Assembly: GCF_036014115.1 (NCBI RefSeq)
Contig: NZ_CP107913.1
Location: 2,607,001 to 2,671,000 of the forward strand
Origin: Streptomyces sp. NBC_00448
Lineage (GTDB): Bacteria; Actinomycetota; Actinomycetes; Streptomycetales; Streptomycetaceae
DNA length: 64,000 nucleotides
Direction: 5' to 3'
Part shown: positions 17,117-26,344 of the stretch, one piece after another
How positions within the stretch are numbered: position 1 is the first letter of the stretch
Layout of the letters: each line of letters opens with the position of its first letter
Notes under the pieces: generated by a model
The model's database searches: none
What the model saw: the letters and a program-made list of their open reading frames with translations, nothing else
Told to the model about the DNA's origin: nothing
Position numbers and translations under genes: made by a program

Positions 17117-17248
17117 CAGGGGCGCGGGGAACTGCGCGGGCAACCGGCCACCGGCCGGTGGTCCGGACACGACAGCAACAGCCCCTTCGGGTCGGTGACG
17201 ACCCGCGGGGCCGCGACGTGGCTGACCGCGCAGTTCCCCGCGCCCCTG
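17117..17248. repeat. Long inverted repeat, Streptomyces-type intergenic element
   Basis: A 22-bp arm (17117-17138, CAGGGGCGCGGGGAACTGCG then CG) is repeated as its exact complement at 17227-17248, 88 bases apart. The same arm recurs with one change at 34821-34842. I recall this sequence as abundant between Streptomyces genes. It fills most of the gap between PspAA and the histidine kinase gene. Confidence 0.85.
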
Positions 17249-17323
17249 CGTGTGTGCGGCTCCTTCCGCGGAAGAAGCTCGAGACCGCCAGGCACCCCGC
17301 AGGGGGTATTACCGTTGCTTACC

Positions 17324-18739
17324 GTGCAGTACCCATCGGGAGTCCTCGCACCGTGGCAGTGGCTGCGGGCCCACCAGACCACGGCCGACGCCGGGCTGGC
17401 GGCAGCCGTCTTCGTGGTGATCCTGCTGGGCAGCGTGCTGGGCGCGGACACCTACCAGCTGAGCCCGGTGGACGTCGGGCTGGCCGCGCCCGCCTGCGCG
17501 TCGCTGAGCCTGCGCCGCCGCGCCCCGTGGTCGGTGCTCGCCTTCACCTGCGCGTTGTGCGCCGTGTTCACCGCGCTGCGCCCGGCCGACGGCCGGGTCC
17601 CGGTGATCCTGGCGGCGGCGATGGCGCTGTTCACGGTCGCGGCCCGTACCGACCGGCACACCACGTGGCTGACCGGTCTCGCGGTCTGCGTCGGGCTGAC
17701 CGCGCTCGCGATGTCCTTCGGCAACGGCCCCTGGTACGGCCAGGCGAACTTCGCGGTCTTCGCGTGGACCGGGATGGCGGCCGCGGCCGGTGACGCGGTG
17801 CGCAGCCGCCGGGCGTACATCACCGCGATCGAGGAGCGCGCGGAGCGGGCCGAGCGCAGCCGGGAGCAGGAGGCGCGGCGGCGGGTCGCCGAGGAGCGGA
17901 TGCGGATCGCCCGCGAGCTGCACGACGTCGTCGCCCACCACATCGCGCTGGTCAACGTCCAGGCGGGCGTGGCCGCGCATGTCATGGACTCCCGCCCGGA
18001 CCAGGCCAAGCAGGCCCTCGCCCACGTCCGCGAGGCGAGCCGGACCGCGCTGGCCGAACTGCGCACCACCGTGGGGCTGCTGCGGCAGTCCGGCGAGCCC
18101 GAGGCGCCGATGGAGCCGGCGCCGGGGCTGGCGGTGCTGGACCAGTTGCTGGACGGTTTCCGGCGGGCGGGGCTGCGGGTCGCGGTCGAGTGCGAGGGCC
18201 AGGGGCCGGACGGGGCGGAGCCGCCCGCGCTGCCCGCGTCCGTGGACCTGACCGCGTACCGGGTGATCCAGGAGTCGCTGACCAACGTGCAGAAGCACGC
18301 CGGGCCGCAGGCGGGCGCGGTGGTGCGGATCAGCCGGGCCGGCGGGGAGCTGCGGGTCGTGGTGGACGACGACGGCGCGCCCGGTGCCGCGGCCGGGCCG
18401 GCGTCACCGCTGTTCGGCGGGATGGCGCCGGAGCAGGACGCCGGCGTGGCGCGGGACCGCGGCGGGCCGGAGGAGGCGCGCGGCGGGGCGCCGGAGCGCG
18501 TGCGTACGGCGGCGGGCGGCCCGGACGCGGGTGCTTCGGCGCGCGGCACGGGCGCGGGAGGAGCGGGGGGCGGCGCGGGAGGAGCGGGGGGCGGCCACGG
18601 CCTGCTCGGCATGCACGAACGCGCCTCCGCGCTCGGCGGGGTCTGCCGCACCGGCGCCCGGCCCGGCGGCGGCTTCCGCGTCTCGGTCCGGCTGCCGCTG
18701 GCGGTGCCCCCGCACGGTGCGGCGACGCCGTCCCCGTAA
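17324..18739 (+). CDS. Sensor histidine kinase, HisKA_3 type
   Basis: A 471-residue membrane kinase with four or five hydrophobic segments in residues 20-155 and very short external loops, so it may sense the membrane itself. The phosphoacceptor is H200 in ARELHDVVAHHIALVNVQAG. The N box is QESLTNVQKHAG. The last G box is GHGLLGMHERA. Between them the ATP lid carries an unusual insert of some 70 residues rich in Gly, Ala, Arg and Pro. The start is uncertain: GTG 17324, or TTG 17315, which lies 8 bases after AGGGGG. The response regulator gene starts 9 bases downstream. The pair probably governs the neighbouring psp genes, by position. Confidence 0.9.
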   Translation: MQYPSGVLAPWQWLRAHQTTADAGLAAAVFVVILLGSVLGADTYQLSPVDVGLAAPACASLSLRRRAPWSVLAFTCALCAVFTALRPADGRVPVILAAAMALFTVAARTDRHTTWLTGLAVCVGLTALAMSFGNGPWYGQANFAVFAWTGMAAAAGDAVRSRRAYITAIEERAERAERSREQEARRRVAEERMRIARELHDVVAHHIALVNVQAGVAAHVMDSRPDQAKQALAHVREASRTALAELRTTVGLLRQSGEPEAPMEPAPGLAVLDQLLDGFRRAGLRVAVECEGQGPDGAEPPALPASVDLTAYRVIQESLTNVQKHAGPQAGAVVRISRAGGELRVVVDDDGAPGAAAGPASPLFGGMAPEQDAGVARDRGGPEEARGGAPERVRTAAGGPDAGASARGTGAGGAGGGAGGAGGGHGLLGMHERASALGGVCRTGARPGGGFRVSVRLPLAVPPHGAATPSP

Positions 18740-18748
18740 CCTGGCCGT

Positions 18749-19465
18749 ATGGCGACGACCCTTGGCAACGGTGACGTTCCCCCGCTCGGCGTCGTGAAGG
18801 TGCTGCTCGCCGACGACCAGGCGTTGCTACGGGGCGCGTTGCGCATGCTGGTGGAGTCCGAGCCGGACATGGTCGTGGTGGGCGAGGCGGTGGACGGGGC
18901 CGAGGCCGTCCGGCTGGTGCGGGCCGAGCGGCCGGACGTGGTGCTGATGGACATCCGGATGCCGGGCACCGACGGGATCGCGGCCACCCGGGAGATCCTC
19001 GCCGACCCCGAACTCGCCAGGATCGCGGTGCTGGTGCTGACCACCTTCGAGGCGGACGAGTACGTGGTGCGGGCGATCCTCGCCGGCGCCTCCGGGTTCC
19101 TCGGGAAGGGCGCCGAGCCGGACGAGCTGCTCAGCGCGATCCGCACCGTGGCCAAGGGTGAGGCGCTGCTCTCCCCCGCCGCCACGAAGAGCCTGATCTC
19201 CCGGTTCGTCGCCCAGCAGCACGGCGTCGATGACGAACCGCGCACCGTGCCGGGTCTGGACACGCTCACCTCCCGCGAGCGCGAGGTCCTGATCGAGGTC
19301 GCCGGCGGCCTCACCAACGACGCGATCGCCGCCCGCCTCGGGGTCAGCCCGCTCACCGTGAAGACACATATCAACCACACCATGGCCAAACTCGCGGCCC
19401 ACGACCGCGCCCAACTCGTCGTGGCCGCCTACGAATCCGGCCTGGTCCGCCCCCAACGCCCCTGA
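18749..19465 (+). CDS. NarL/LuxR-type response regulator
   Basis: A 238-residue DNA-binding regulator. The receiver domain has the acidic pair in LLADDQ, the phosphorylated Asp at D68 (VLMDIRMPG), the conserved Thr in VLVLTTF and Lys in LGKGAEPDE. The LuxR helix-turn-helix is at about 178-235 (LTSREREVLIEVAGGLTNDAIAA, split here after LTSREREVL). ATG at 18749 is used; a GTG about 16 codons further (VKVLLADDQ) would remove a short leader. It is encoded 9 bases after its kinase. Such regulators bind direct or inverted repeats near target promoters; none is obvious right here. Confidence 0.93.
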   Translation: MATTLGNGDVPPLGVVKVLLADDQALLRGALRMLVESEPDMVVVGEAVDGAEAVRLVRAERPDVVLMDIRMPGTDGIAATREILADPELARIAVLVLTTFEADEYVVRAILAGASGFLGKGAEPDELLSAIRTVAKGEALLSPAATKSLISRFVAQQHGVDDEPRTVPGLDTLTSREREVLIEVAGGLTNDAIAARLGVSPLTVKTHINHTMAKLAAHDRAQLVVAAYESGLVRPQRP

Positions 19466-19565
19466 CCTCGGGGAGCGTTGCCGCCGGGAGGGCACCGCGC
19501 CGGAATTCCGCCGCCGAGAAACGCACAGATTCGGACAGGTGAACGCGCTCTCAGAAAAATGAAAG

Positions 19566-19603
19566 CAACAAATGTTGACCCAACCAATCAGCGCGCGTAC
19601 GTT
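19566..19603 (+). promoter_or_regulatory. Likely promoter of the arabinofuranosidase gene with a palindrome on the -35
   Basis: TTGACC (19575-19580) and TACGTT (19598-19603) are 17 bases apart, a good -35/-10 pair. The perfect palindrome CAACA-AA-TGTTG (19566-19577) overlaps the -35 box, where a sugar-responsive repressor could bind. The leader to the ATG is about 90 bases. Confidence 0.5.
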
Positions 19604-19700
19604 CCCAGCGAGCCGCCGGAAGCCGGACCGCGGCTGAACTCGGCTGCCGTAGCGTCATGTTGAAGCAAGCTCCCACCACCCCCCACCACAGGAGCGCGCC

Positions 19701-21191
19701 ATGCACACTGACCCAACCGCGGCCGTGGGACGAGGACATGTCCCCCGGTTGCGCGGAATCCTGCTGTCGGCCGTCGCTGCGCTCGCGCTCGTGGTCGGCG
19801 TGCTGATCAGCCTGCCCGGCACGTCGGCGCACGCCGCCGACTCGCTGCCGTGCGACATCTACGCCGCCGCGGGCACCCCGTGCGTGGCCGCGCACAGCAC
19901 CACCCGCGCCCTCTACGCCTCGTACAACGGCCCGCTGTACCAGGTGACCCGGGCCTCCGACGGGGCCAAGACCGACATCGGGCTGCTGGCGCAGGGCGGT
20001 TACGCGAACGCCGCCACGCAGGACTCGTTCTGCGCGGACACCACGTGCAGCATCAGCAAGGTCTACGACCAGTCGCCCCGGCACAACGACCTCGACCCGG
20101 GGCCGGCCGGCACCGCGGGCAGCGCGGACCGGGGCGCCGACGCGAGCGAACTCGCCGTCACCGCCGGCGGTCACAAGGCGTACGGCATCTGGATCTCACC
20201 GGGCGTCGGCTACCGCTCGAACGGCGCCGCGTCCGGCACCGCGGTCAACGGCCAGCCCGAGGGCGCGTACATGGTGGCCAGCGGCACCCACGTCGGCTCC
20301 GACTGCTGCTTCGACTACGGCAACGCCGAGTCCACCGCGGCCGACACCGGCAACGGCCACATGGACGCCGTGTCCATCGCGACCACCTGCTACTTCGCAC
20401 CGTGCACCGGCTCGGGCCCCTGGGTCGAGGCGGACATGGAGAACGGCATGTTCCAGGGCGACAACGGCTCCAACACCGCCAACGCCGGGAACAACAGCAC
20501 CTTCGTCACCGCCGTGCTGAAGAACAACGGGCAGACGACGTACGCCCTGAAGGGCGGCAACTCGCAGTCCGGCGGTCTGTCGACATGGTGGAACGGATCG
20601 CTGCCGACCAGAGGCGGCTACATGCCGATGCAGCAGGAGGGCGGCATCATCCTGGGCACCGGCGGCGACAACAGCAACCGGAACATGGGGACGTTCTTCG
20701 AGGGCGTGATGGTCTCCGGCTACCCGACCGACGCCGCCGAGGACGCCGTCCAGGCGAACGTCGTCTCCGTCGGCTACTCCGGCGAGACGAACATCCCCAA
20801 CGGCCCCCAGGGCACGATCACCGGGCCGGGCGGCCAGTGCGTCGACGTCGCGGCCGACGACACCGGCACCGACGGCTCCGCGGTCCAGCTCTGGAACTGC
20901 CAGTCCTACGCGGAGGACCAGTACTGGACCCACCACACCAACGGCTCCCTCAGCACGATCGGCCGCTGCCTCGACATCATCGGCAACGGCACGGCCAACG
21001 GCACCGAGGTGGAACTCTGGGACTGCAACGGCGTCGGCGGCCAGGTCTGGCAGCAGCAGTCCGACGGCTCCCTCTTCAACCCCCAGTCCGGCCGCTGCCT
21101 CGACTCCCCCAACGGCGCGACCGACAACGGCACGAGGCTGCGGATCTGGGACTGCAACGGGTCCGCGGCGCAGAAGTTTACGCTCAACTGA
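19701..21191 (+). CDS. Secreted GH54 alpha-L-arabinofuranosidase with ricin-type carbohydrate-binding domain
   Basis: Removes arabinose side chains from plant hemicellulose outside the cell. A signal peptide ends near SAHAAD (about residue 46). The GH54 catalytic domain (about 48-375) begins LPCDIYAAAGTPCVAAHSTT (Cys-paired), and includes VYDQSPRHNDL, the likely nucleophile Glu in WVEADMENGMF and the likely acid/base Asp in LGTGGDNSN. Residues 375-496 form a ricin B/CBM13 domain with three repeats ending in LWNCQ, LWDCNG and IWDCNG. Fungal GH54 enzymes usually carry CBM42 instead. It is a stand-alone gene with its own promoter. Confidence 0.9.
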   Translation: MHTDPTAAVGRGHVPRLRGILLSAVAALALVVGVLISLPGTSAHAADSLPCDIYAAAGTPCVAAHSTTRALYASYNGPLYQVTRASDGAKTDIGLLAQGGYANAATQDSFCADTTCSISKVYDQSPRHNDLDPGPAGTAGSADRGADASELAVTAGGHKAYGIWISPGVGYRSNGAASGTAVNGQPEGAYMVASGTHVGSDCCFDYGNAESTAADTGNGHMDAVSIATTCYFAPCTGSGPWVEADMENGMFQGDNGSNTANAGNNSTFVTAVLKNNGQTTYALKGGNSQSGGLSTWWNGSLPTRGGYMPMQQEGGIILGTGGDNSNRNMGTFFEGVMVSGYPTDAAEDAVQANVVSVGYSGETNIPNGPQGTITGPGGQCVDVAADDTGTDGSAVQLWNCQSYAEDQYWTHHTNGSLSTIGRCLDIIGNGTANGTEVELWDCNGVGGQVWQQQSDGSLFNPQSGRCLDSPNGATDNGTRLRIWDCNGSAAQKFTLN

Positions 21192-21341
21192 GCGTGTGAC
21201 GACGCCCTTGCTCCATCGGCCCGGCGCGCGCCCTCATCGCGGGGCGCGCGCCGGGCCGGCCGTTGTCCGTTTGCTCGGCCAAGCGGGCATGCCACCGACT
21301 GATCGTTTCTGCACGTAAACGACCACCTACGCTCCGTGGTT

Positions 21342-22229
21342 ATGGTCACCTCATCGCATGAGGCGATGCACCGGATCTTCCAAGAGGACGCCGGCATCTT
21401 CGCCCGGACCTTCCGCCGCCTCGGACTCCCCTTCTCCGACCCGGTCGCGGTCTCCCTCCTGCCCACCGACGTCACCGAGCTCAAACCGCTCGAACGGCGC
21501 CTCGACACCCTCCTCCAGATCGACAGCGCCGACGGCCAGAGCTACCTGCTCGCGATCGAAGCGCAGAGCCGCAAGGCCCCGGACAAGGGCGCCAGTTGGG
21601 CGTACTACTTGGCCTACTTGCAAGCCAAGTACCGCAAGCCAGCGGTCCTTCTGGTCACCTGTCAGGACGAGAAGACGGCCCGCTGGGCCAAGGGGCCCTT
21701 CCACTTCGGGATATCCCACTGGCGCAGCCTCACCGTCCGCCCCCTGGTCCTCGGCCCCCACAACGTGCCGGTCATCACCGACAAGGAGGCAGCCGCCAAG
21801 GACATCCCCCTGGCCGTCTTCTCCGCGATCACTCATGGTGAGCATCCCGAAGCGGATATGATGCTGGATGCACTGGCTTCCGCCCTGAAGACGGTCGACG
21901 AGTCCACCGCCTCGATCTTCAGGGAGCTCACCGAACTCGGACTGGGCACCAGCCCGGCAGCACACATCTGGAAGGACCTCATGGCCGTCGACCTCTCCTT
22001 CTTCCGCTCCGAGACCTCGGAGAAGCTCCGCGACGAAGGCCGTGTGGAGGGCCACAGGGAGAATCTGCTTCTTGTGGCCCAGTCCCGCGGCATCGTGCTC
22101 AGCGACGACCGCCGCACTCGCATCGTCGAATGCAAGGACCCGGACCTCCTCCGCGCGTGGTTCCGGCGCGCCCTGACCGCGGAAACCGCCGAGCAGATCT
22201 TCACCGGGGACGACGAACCCACCGGCTGA
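21342..22229 (+). CDS. PD-(D/E)XK nuclease-fold protein, Rpn/transposase-associated type
   Basis: A 295-residue protein. Residues 35-80 hold a likely nuclease core: RRLDTLLQID, then SYLLAIEAQSRK, that is Asp...Glu-x-Gln in place of Glu-x-Lys. This ExQ form is seen in the PDDEXK_2/Rpn families. A helical C-terminal half follows, with an EGRVEGHRENLL-like segment typical of such proteins. I recall many paralogues per Streptomyces genome. Whether it cuts DNA is unknown. There is no adjacent transposase end or target duplication. ATG 21342 is used; a GTG two codons earlier is possible. Confidence 0.7.
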   Translation: MVTSSHEAMHRIFQEDAGIFARTFRRLGLPFSDPVAVSLLPTDVTELKPLERRLDTLLQIDSADGQSYLLAIEAQSRKAPDKGASWAYYLAYLQAKYRKPAVLLVTCQDEKTARWAKGPFHFGISHWRSLTVRPLVLGPHNVPVITDKEAAAKDIPLAVFSAITHGEHPEADMMLDALASALKTVDESTASIFRELTELGLGTSPAAHIWKDLMAVDLSFFRSETSEKLRDEGRVEGHRENLLLVAQSRGIVLSDDRRTRIVECKDPDLLRAWFRRALTAETAEQIFTGDDEPTG

Positions 22230-22307
22230 GTACGGGTTCCCGCGCGGCCGTTCCTTTTGAGTCGGGGGTGGCTGCGCGGGCGGGTGGGCTGTCATAGGGT
22301 GCCGGAC

Positions 22308-22949
22308 ATGACTCAGGAGCCGGTGCCGTGGGCGGGTGGGGAAAAGCTGGACCAGCGGGTCTCGCATGAGGACCGGGAGCGGGTCGCGGAGGTGTTGCGC
22401 GTCGCCGCGGGCGACGGCCGGTTGAGCCTGGAGGAGCTGGAGGAGCGGCTGGAGAGCTGCTTCGGGGCACGGACGTACGGGGCCCTCGCGCCGTTGGTCG
22501 CGGACCTGCCCGGGCAGACGCCGGTGACGCCGGCGGAGGCGGTACGGACGAAGGACGTCGTACGGGTGCGGCGGGTCGGCGCGAGCCTGCGGTACGAGGG
22601 CCCGTGGGTGGCACCGCGCCGCCTGGAAGCGGAGGTGCGCGGCGGCAACGTGGTGCTGGACTTCTCCACCGCGACGGTGCGCGGGGCGGTGACCCACGTG
22701 GACGTCGAGTTGCGCGGCGGCAACCTGCGGCTGATCGTCCCGGACGGCTACTCCGTGGACGCCGACGAGATCGACATCCGCGGCGGCTCGGTGCGCCACC
22801 GCCACGCGCAGGACCGCCCGCAGGGCATCCCCATCACCCACCAGATCGTCATCACCGGCAAGTTGACCGGCGGCAACGTGGTGATCCAGCCCCCGCGACC
22901 GCCCCGCCGGCCGGGCCTGCTGCGCCGGATGCTCGGAGGCGGCAAGTAG
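22308..22949 (+). CDS. DUF1707 domain protein
   Basis: A 213-residue protein. Residues 15-65 are a DUF1707/SHOCT-like helical domain (RVSHEDRERVAEVLRVAAGDG and LEELEERL; the first split for length). The rest forms repeated short strands (VRGGNVVLDF, LRGGNLRLIV, IRGGSVRHRH, LTGGNVVIQ), a beta-helix-like pattern seen in DUF4097/cell-wall-active proteins. There is no membrane segment; the C-terminus is basic with Pro and Arg. A role in envelope sensing has been proposed for related proteins, but I cannot assign one here. Confidence 0.8.
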   Translation: MTQEPVPWAGGEKLDQRVSHEDRERVAEVLRVAAGDGRLSLEELEERLESCFGARTYGALAPLVADLPGQTPVTPAEAVRTKDVVRVRRVGASLRYEGPWVAPRRLEAEVRGGNVVLDFSTATVRGAVTHVDVELRGGNLRLIVPDGYSVDADEIDIRGGSVRHRHAQDRPQGIPITHQIVITGKLTGGNVVIQPPRPPRRPGLLRRMLGGGK

Positions 22950-23016
22950 CCGCGGCAAGCAGCTACGGCGCGAAAACCGGGTGCCCGGTGCCGGTGCGGC
23001 GCCCTACGCTCGCCGG

Positions 23017-23598
23017 ATGGGAGCCGAATCCGCGCTGCTGAACGTGATCGACGTGGAAGCCACCTGCTGGGAGGGGCAACCGCCGCCCGGCTCGGTGAGC
23101 GAGATCATCGAGATCGGCCTCACCGTGGTCGACCTCCTGGCGAGGCGCCGGGTGTCGCGGCACCGCATCCTGGTGCGGCCCCACCGGTCCGCGGTGAGCC
23201 CGTTCTGCACCGAACTGACCGGCCTGACGCAGGCCGAGGTGGCGCGGGGCGTCACCTTCGCGGAGGCGTGCCGGCTGCTCGTGGCGGAGTACGCGGCGGA
23301 GGAACGCCCGTGGGCGAGCTGGGGCGAGTACGACCGCAGGCAGTTCGCCCGGCAGAGCAAGGCCGACGCGGTGGCGTACCCCTTCGGTTATCCCACCGAG
23401 CGCTCCCACACCAACGCCAAGGCCGTGTTCACGACAGCCCACGGGCTGCGCCGGAAACCGGGCATGAGCGGCGCCCTCCAGATCGCCGGGCTGCCGCTCG
23501 AAGGACGCCATCACAGCGGTGCGGACGACGCGTGGAACATCGCCGCGCTCGTCCTCGACCTGGTCGGCCGCGGGGCCTGGCCGGCCCTGCCCCGCTGA
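23017..23598 (+). CDS. DEDD-family 3'-5' exonuclease
   Basis: A 193-residue DnaQ-like exonuclease. Exo I is VIDVEATCW (Asp and Glu ligands), Exo II is in SWGEYDRRQF, and Exo III is HHSGADDAWNIA with the catalytic His and Asp, giving a DEDDh enzyme. It resembles the KapD/ERI-1 group rather than the polymerase proofreading subunit. The ATG at 23017 follows GCCGG. It lies just upstream of cobS on the same strand without evident functional link. RNA or DNA preference is not visible. Confidence 0.88.
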   Translation: MGAESALLNVIDVEATCWEGQPPPGSVSEIIEIGLTVVDLLARRRVSRHRILVRPHRSAVSPFCTELTGLTQAEVARGVTFAEACRLLVAEYAAEERPWASWGEYDRRQFARQSKADAVAYPFGYPTERSHTNAKAVFTTAHGLRRKPGMSGALQIAGLPLEGRHHSGADDAWNIAALVLDLVGRGAWPALPR

Positions 23599-23640
23599 GG
23601 TCCGCGCAGGCCGCGGAGGCGGGAGCGGTAGCCTCACGCG

Positions 23641-24453
23641 GTGGACGAGGCAGCGGCGGGGCCGCAGGCAGAGGCGAGGGTGCGTACGGGGGACGCGCTG
23701 CGGTTCGCGTTCGGCACGTTGACGGTGGTGCCGGTGCGGGTGACACGCTGGGACCGGGCGGCCGCGCGCGGCGGGATGGCGGCGGCGCCGCTGGTGGGCG
23801 TGGTGATCGGGGCCGGCGCGGGCGCGGTCGGCGCGGGACTGCACGCGGCCGGGGCGAGCGCGCTGCTGGCCGCGGTGGGCGCGGTCGCCGTGCCGGCCGT
23901 ACTGACCAGGGGGCTGCACCTCGACGGACTGGCCGACACCGCCGACGGGTTGGGCAGCGGCAAGCCGCCCGCGCAGGCGCTGGACATCATGAAGCGCTCC
24001 GACATCGGGCCCTTCGGCGTGGTGACCTTGACGCTGGTGCTGCTCGCGCAGGTCGCCGCGCTGGCCGCGTGCTACGGGCACGGGTGGGTCTACGGTTTCA
24101 CGTCCGCGGTGGCCGGGGCGGTGGCGGGGCGCGCCGCGATGACGCTCGCGGCCCGGCGCGGGGTGCCGGCGGCCCGGCCGGGCGGCCTCGGGGCGGCCGT
24201 CGCCGGGGTGCTGCCGGCCCGGACGGCGTGGGCGGTGGCCGCGGGGTGCGCCGGCCTCGCCGCGGTCGCCGGCTCGGGCTTCCACGGTCTGACGTGGCTG
24301 CGCCTCCTGCTCGCCGTCGCCGTCGCCGTGACCGCGGCCGAGGTGCTGCTGCGCAGGTGCCGGGCCCGGTTCGGCGGGGTGACCGGCGACGTGTTCGGGG
24401 CGCTGTGCGAGACCGCCGCCACCGCCGCCCTGCTGGTGCTGTCGCTGCGCTGA
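23641..24453 (+). CDS. cobS: Adenosylcobinamide-GDP ribazoletransferase (cobalamin synthase)
   Basis: Integral membrane enzyme that joins adenosylcobinamide-GDP and alpha-ribazole, the last assembly step of cobalamin. The 270-residue product has the diagnostic TRGLHLDGLADTADGLGSG (metal-binding Asp residues) and MKRSDIGPFGVV, with six or so hydrophobic helices. It is 11 kb from cobU and cobT, so the nucleotide-loop genes are split here. The GTG start at 23641 is 42 bases after the exonuclease gene. Confidence 0.94.
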   Translation: MDEAAAGPQAEARVRTGDALRFAFGTLTVVPVRVTRWDRAAARGGMAAAPLVGVVIGAGAGAVGAGLHAAGASALLAAVGAVAVPAVLTRGLHLDGLADTADGLGSGKPPAQALDIMKRSDIGPFGVVTLTLVLLAQVAALAACYGHGWVYGFTSAVAGAVAGRAAMTLAARRGVPAARPGGLGAAVAGVLPARTAWAVAAGCAGLAAVAGSGFHGLTWLRLLLAVAVAVTAAEVLLRRCRARFGGVTGDVFGALCETAATAALLVLSLR

Positions 24454-24765
24454 CCCCCGGCCCACCGGCCGCCACCGGCCGCCGTCCTGACGACCCGCCA
24501 CCGATGCCTCGCAGGGGCTCGCGCGCCCGCTCCCCGTCGTATCCCTGCCGTGCCCCGGGTGGTAAGGCCGCGGCCGGGCAACCGCCCCGTACCGGCGCCC
24601 GGTTGCCGCCGTCGCGGACCGCGGGCCCGCGGACGCGCCCGGAAGGGCGCGGACACGTCCGCCCGCCCGGCCACTGAGCCGCAACGCGGCAGCGTAGGCT
24701 CGTTGGAGGGCCGCTCCGCCGGCGTGGCGGCCCGCACCCCTTCGACCGTTAGGACCCCACCCACC
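24454..24765. other. Intergenic region, nothing assigned
   Basis: A 312-base gap before pepA. It is very GC-rich, and an ORF continuing into pepA in the same frame makes translation upstream of 24766 possible, but without a ribosome site or family similarity. It presumably holds the pepA promoter. Confidence 0.4.
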
Positions 24766-26280
24766 GTGACTGCTCTGACACTAAGCGCCTCTTCCGCCGC
24801 AGCGCTGCGCGCGGACGCCGTCGTCGTAGGCGTGACCAAAGGCCCAAAAGGCCCGCGCCTGGCGCCGGGAGCGGACGCCGTGGACGACGCGTTCGGCGGC
24901 AAACTGGCCGCCGTCCTTGAGACCCTGGGCGCGTCCGGCGCCGAGGGCGAGTCGACCAAGGTGCCCGCGCCCGACGGCGTGAAGGCGCCCGTGGTGCTCG
25001 CGGTCGGCCTCGGCGAGCCTGCCGGGAACCACGAGCCGTACGACGCGGAGGCCCTGCGCAAGGCCGCGGGCGTCGCCGCCCGCACCCTGGCCGGCGCCAA
25101 GAAGGCCGTCTTCGCGCTGCCGGCGGCCACCGCCGCCGACGTCGAGGCCGTCGCGACCGGTGCGCTGCTGGGCGCGTACGCCTTCACCGCCTACCGCTCC
25201 GACAGCAAGAAGGACGCGCGCGGGCCGCTCGGCGAGGTCGCCGTGGTCGGCGCGAAGCCGCGCGACAAGGAGCACAAGGCCGCCGCCGCGCGCGCCGTCG
25301 CGGTCGCCGCCGAGGTCAACCGGGCCCGCGACCTGATCAACACCCCGCCGAACGACCTCACCCCGAAGGCGTTCGCCGCGGCCGCCCAGGAGGCGGGCAA
25401 GGAGTTCGGCCTGAAGGTCGAGGTGCTGGACGAGAAGGCGCTCACCAAGGGCGGCTACGGCGGCATCCTCGGCGTCGGCCAGGGCTCGGCGACGCCGCCC
25501 CGGCTGGTCAAGGTCGCCTACACCCACCCCGAGGCGACCCGCACGCTCGCCTTCGTCGGCAAGGGCATCACCTACGACTCGGGCGGCATCTCGCTGAAGC
25601 CCCCGGGGCACAACGAGACGATGAAGTGCGACATGAGCGGCGCGGCCGCCGTGTTCGGCGCGGTGCTGGCGACCGCGAAGCTCGGCCTGGCGGTCAACGT
25701 GACCGGCTGGCTGGCGCTGGCCGAGAACATGCCCGGCGGCAACGCGATCCGCCCTGGCGACGTGCTGAAGATGTACAGCGGCAAGACCGTCGAGGTGCTG
25801 AACACCGACGCCGAGGGCCGCCTGGTGCTGGCCGACGCGCTGGCCCGCGCCTCCGAGGAGTCGCCGGACGCGATCGTGGACGTGGCGACGCTGACCGGGG
25901 CGATGGTGCTGGCGCTCGGCGACGGCCGGTTCGGGATCATGGCCAACGACGACGACTTCCGGGCCGCCGTGCACGACGTGGCGCTGGCGGAGGGCGAGGA
26001 CTCCTGGCCGATGCCGCTGCCGCAGCAGCTCCGCAAGACGTTCGACTCGCCGGTCGCGGACATCGCGAACATGGGGGTGCGGCCCGGTGGCGGGCTGATC
26101 GCCGGGCTGTTCCTGCGGGAGTTCGTCGGCGAGGGCATCACCTGGGCGCACCTGGACATCGCCGGCCCCGCCTTCCACGAGGGCGCGCCGTTCGGCTACA
26201 CCCCCAAGGGCGGCACCGGCACGGCCGTCCGCACACTGGTCGGCCTGGCCCGCACCGCGGCAGAGGGCAACCTCTTCTGA
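24766..26280 (+). CDS. pepA: Leucyl aminopeptidase, M17 family
   Basis: A cytoplasmic two-zinc aminopeptidase that removes N-terminal residues. The 504-residue protein has the catalytic C-terminal domain from about 180, with the metal/active-site segments VGKGITYDSGGISLKP and NTDAEGRLVLADAL, and the helix MKCDMSGAAAVFG. The N-terminal domain (about 1-165) is the hexamer linker domain. The GTG at 24766 gives the family-like start VTALTLSASS. It precedes lpdA by 260 bases, as I recall for S. coelicolor, with a hairpin between, so it is probably a separate transcript. Confidence 0.95.
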   Translation: MTALTLSASSAAALRADAVVVGVTKGPKGPRLAPGADAVDDAFGGKLAAVLETLGASGAEGESTKVPAPDGVKAPVVLAVGLGEPAGNHEPYDAEALRKAAGVAARTLAGAKKAVFALPAATAADVEAVATGALLGAYAFTAYRSDSKKDARGPLGEVAVVGAKPRDKEHKAAAARAVAVAAEVNRARDLINTPPNDLTPKAFAAAAQEAGKEFGLKVEVLDEKALTKGGYGGILGVGQGSATPPRLVKVAYTHPEATRTLAFVGKGITYDSGGISLKPPGHNETMKCDMSGAAAVFGAVLATAKLGLAVNVTGWLALAENMPGGNAIRPGDVLKMYSGKTVEVLNTDAEGRLVLADALARASEESPDAIVDVATLTGAMVLALGDGRFGIMANDDDFRAAVHDVALAEGEDSWPMPLPQQLRKTFDSPVADIANMGVRPGGGLIAGLFLREFVGEGITWAHLDIAGPAFHEGAPFGYTPKGGTGTAVRTLVGLARTAAEGNLF

Positions 26281-26344
26281 CAACAGCCGGCGAGCCCCTT
26301 TGATCCGCCGGCGGTAAATGGGACGACCCGGTGAGATGTGTCAC

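Noticed and set aside
24550..24765. N-terminal extension of PepA
   Set aside because: The frame is open but the product is Arg/Pro-rich without family similarity; the GTG at 24766 starts the conserved part.
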